The notes under the pieces were generated by a model, which worked only from the letters and a program-made list of their open reading frames with translations, searched no databases and was not told the DNA's origin. Below are positions 5,172 through 5,338 of a stretch of 5,338 nucleotides of DNA, one piece after another (within the stretch, counting starts at the first letter, position 1; each line of letters opens with the position of its first letter). The stretch is from positions 1-5,338 of the forward strand of contig CAYVJW010000116.1 in assembly GCA_964451885.1 (NCBI GenBank), written 5' to 3'. This stretch comes from CAYVJW01 sp964451885. GTDB taxonomy: Bacteria > Patescibacteriota > Gracilibacteria > UBA4473. The translations under genes were made by a program, and so were the position numbers.

Positions 5172-5221
5172 GAAAACCTCGCTAATGCGGGTCAGGATTC
5201 CCGAAGAAATCCAACAGAATT
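5136..5221 (-). ncRNA. Putative structured small RNA convergent with pemK
   Basis: About 86 bases lie between a near-consensus promoter and an intrinsic terminator. Minus-strand structure, 5' to 3': a short single-stranded start; a seven-base-pair hairpin GGATTTC-TTCG-GGAATCC (5195-5212) capped by a UUCG tetraloop closed by C-G; a hairpin CCCGC-ATTA-GCG(A)GG (5177-5191) with a bulged A; a TTTT linker; and the terminator hairpin (5145-5171) with its T-run. The UUCG loop forms only on this strand, which sets the orientation. The RNA overlaps the last 24 bases of pemK, including the stop codon, and would be antisense to the rest of its mRNA tail. I do not recognise an Rfam-type family. An alternative is that 5194-5338 is the end of a minus-strand protein gene entering from the right, since that frame is open. 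Function is unknown; antisense control of the toxin is inferred from position. Confidence 0.55.
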
Positions 5222-5227
5222 GCCTAC

Positions 5228-5256
5228 ATTATAGCCAGAAAGAGCCAATACGTCAA
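5228..5256 (-). promoter_or_regulatory. Near-consensus promoter of the small RNA
   Basis: On the minus strand TTGACG (5251-5256) and a perfect TATAAT (5228-5233) are separated by exactly 17 bases. This is the best promoter in the window. The predicted start is near 5221, leading straight into the hairpin region. The first ATG after it is followed at once by a stop (ATG TAG), supporting a non-coding transcript. Bases 5257-5338 hold a direct repeat of ACCG around a run of five A and no clear gene. Confidence 0.65.
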
Positions 5257-5338
5257 AAGATTTTAAAATATGAGTAATCCCCCTTATTAACCGAAAAAAC
5301 CGCAGTATATCATAAGTCACAAGAAAACCAGTCCTGTT

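Noticed and set aside
5176..5212. Short matches to tRNA-Phe (ACCTCG and AAATCCA) near the right end, considered as a second attachment site.
   Set aside because: Six or seven matching bases without extension are expected by chance and fall within the small-RNA hairpins.
5089..5277. 62-residue plus-strand ORF overlapping the end of pemK.
   Set aside because: It is out of frame with pemK, has no ribosome site, and covers the small-RNA structures; it looks like a shadow.
5192..5338. Open minus-strand frame from the right edge, ending TGA at 5192-5194, which could be the tail of a protein gene with the 5145-5171 hairpin as its terminator.
   Set aside because: The frame contains a near-consensus promoter and runs into a UUCG hairpin, which fits a small RNA better. 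No family is recognisable in the translated stretch. Kept as the main alternative.

Overview
This AT-rich window looks like a junction between bacterial chromosome and an integrated mobile element. The left part (about 1-2007) holds ordinary chromosomal genes: a DNA polymerase III delta subunit gene on the minus strand, a small metallo-beta-lactamase-fold protein that seems to have lost its metal ligands, and a tRNA-Phe with an encoded CCA end. The right part (about 2008 to the end) holds a serine recombinase, a 56-residue protein of unknown function, a phage small-terminase-like DNA-binding protein and a PemK/MazF-type protein, followed by a likely small-RNA locus. UGA is read as stop. The style of the genes (divergent small-genome versions, weak Shine-Dalgarno signals, a PemK with an N-terminal helix, a large serine recombinase without zinc cysteines) suggests a member of the Candidate Phyla Radiation (Patescibacteria). 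That is an inference from style, not a proven assignment.

Layout: a hairpin terminator (11-35) closes the minus-strand holA (76-1050). A divergent intergenic region leads to the plus-strand MBL-fold gene (1200-1748). About 185 non-coding bases follow, with a promoter candidate and an inverted repeat, and then tRNA-Phe (1933-2007). The serine recombinase (minus) ends inside the 3' end of this tRNA, so the tRNA is the probable attachment site and the element's left end. Upstream of the recombinase on the same strand lie the 56-residue ORF and the terminase-small-subunit-like gene. A divergent promoter region (4619-4700) separates these from the plus-strand pemK-like gene. No second attachment site was found, so the element probably continues beyond 5338.

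The most interesting part is the right end. On the minus strand a near-consensus promoter (TTGACG, 17-base spacer, TATAAT) faces a stretch of about 86 bases. This stretch folds into a UUCG-capped hairpin, a second hairpin and a GC-rich terminator hairpin followed by a T-run. It has the layout of a compact small RNA. It is convergent with pemK and overlaps its stop codon, so it would be antisense to the toxin's mRNA end. No protein antitoxin is recognisable beside the toxin. An RNA-controlled toxin, or an independent element-borne small RNA, is therefore a testable hypothesis.

A second pattern is that four genes (MBL, recombinase, terminase-like, pemK) have a TANNNT hexamer exactly seven bases before the preferred ATG. 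This is the geometry expected for leaderless transcripts. Recombinase plus a small terminase without a large terminase in view recalls phage-satellite islands, but the window is too short to decide.
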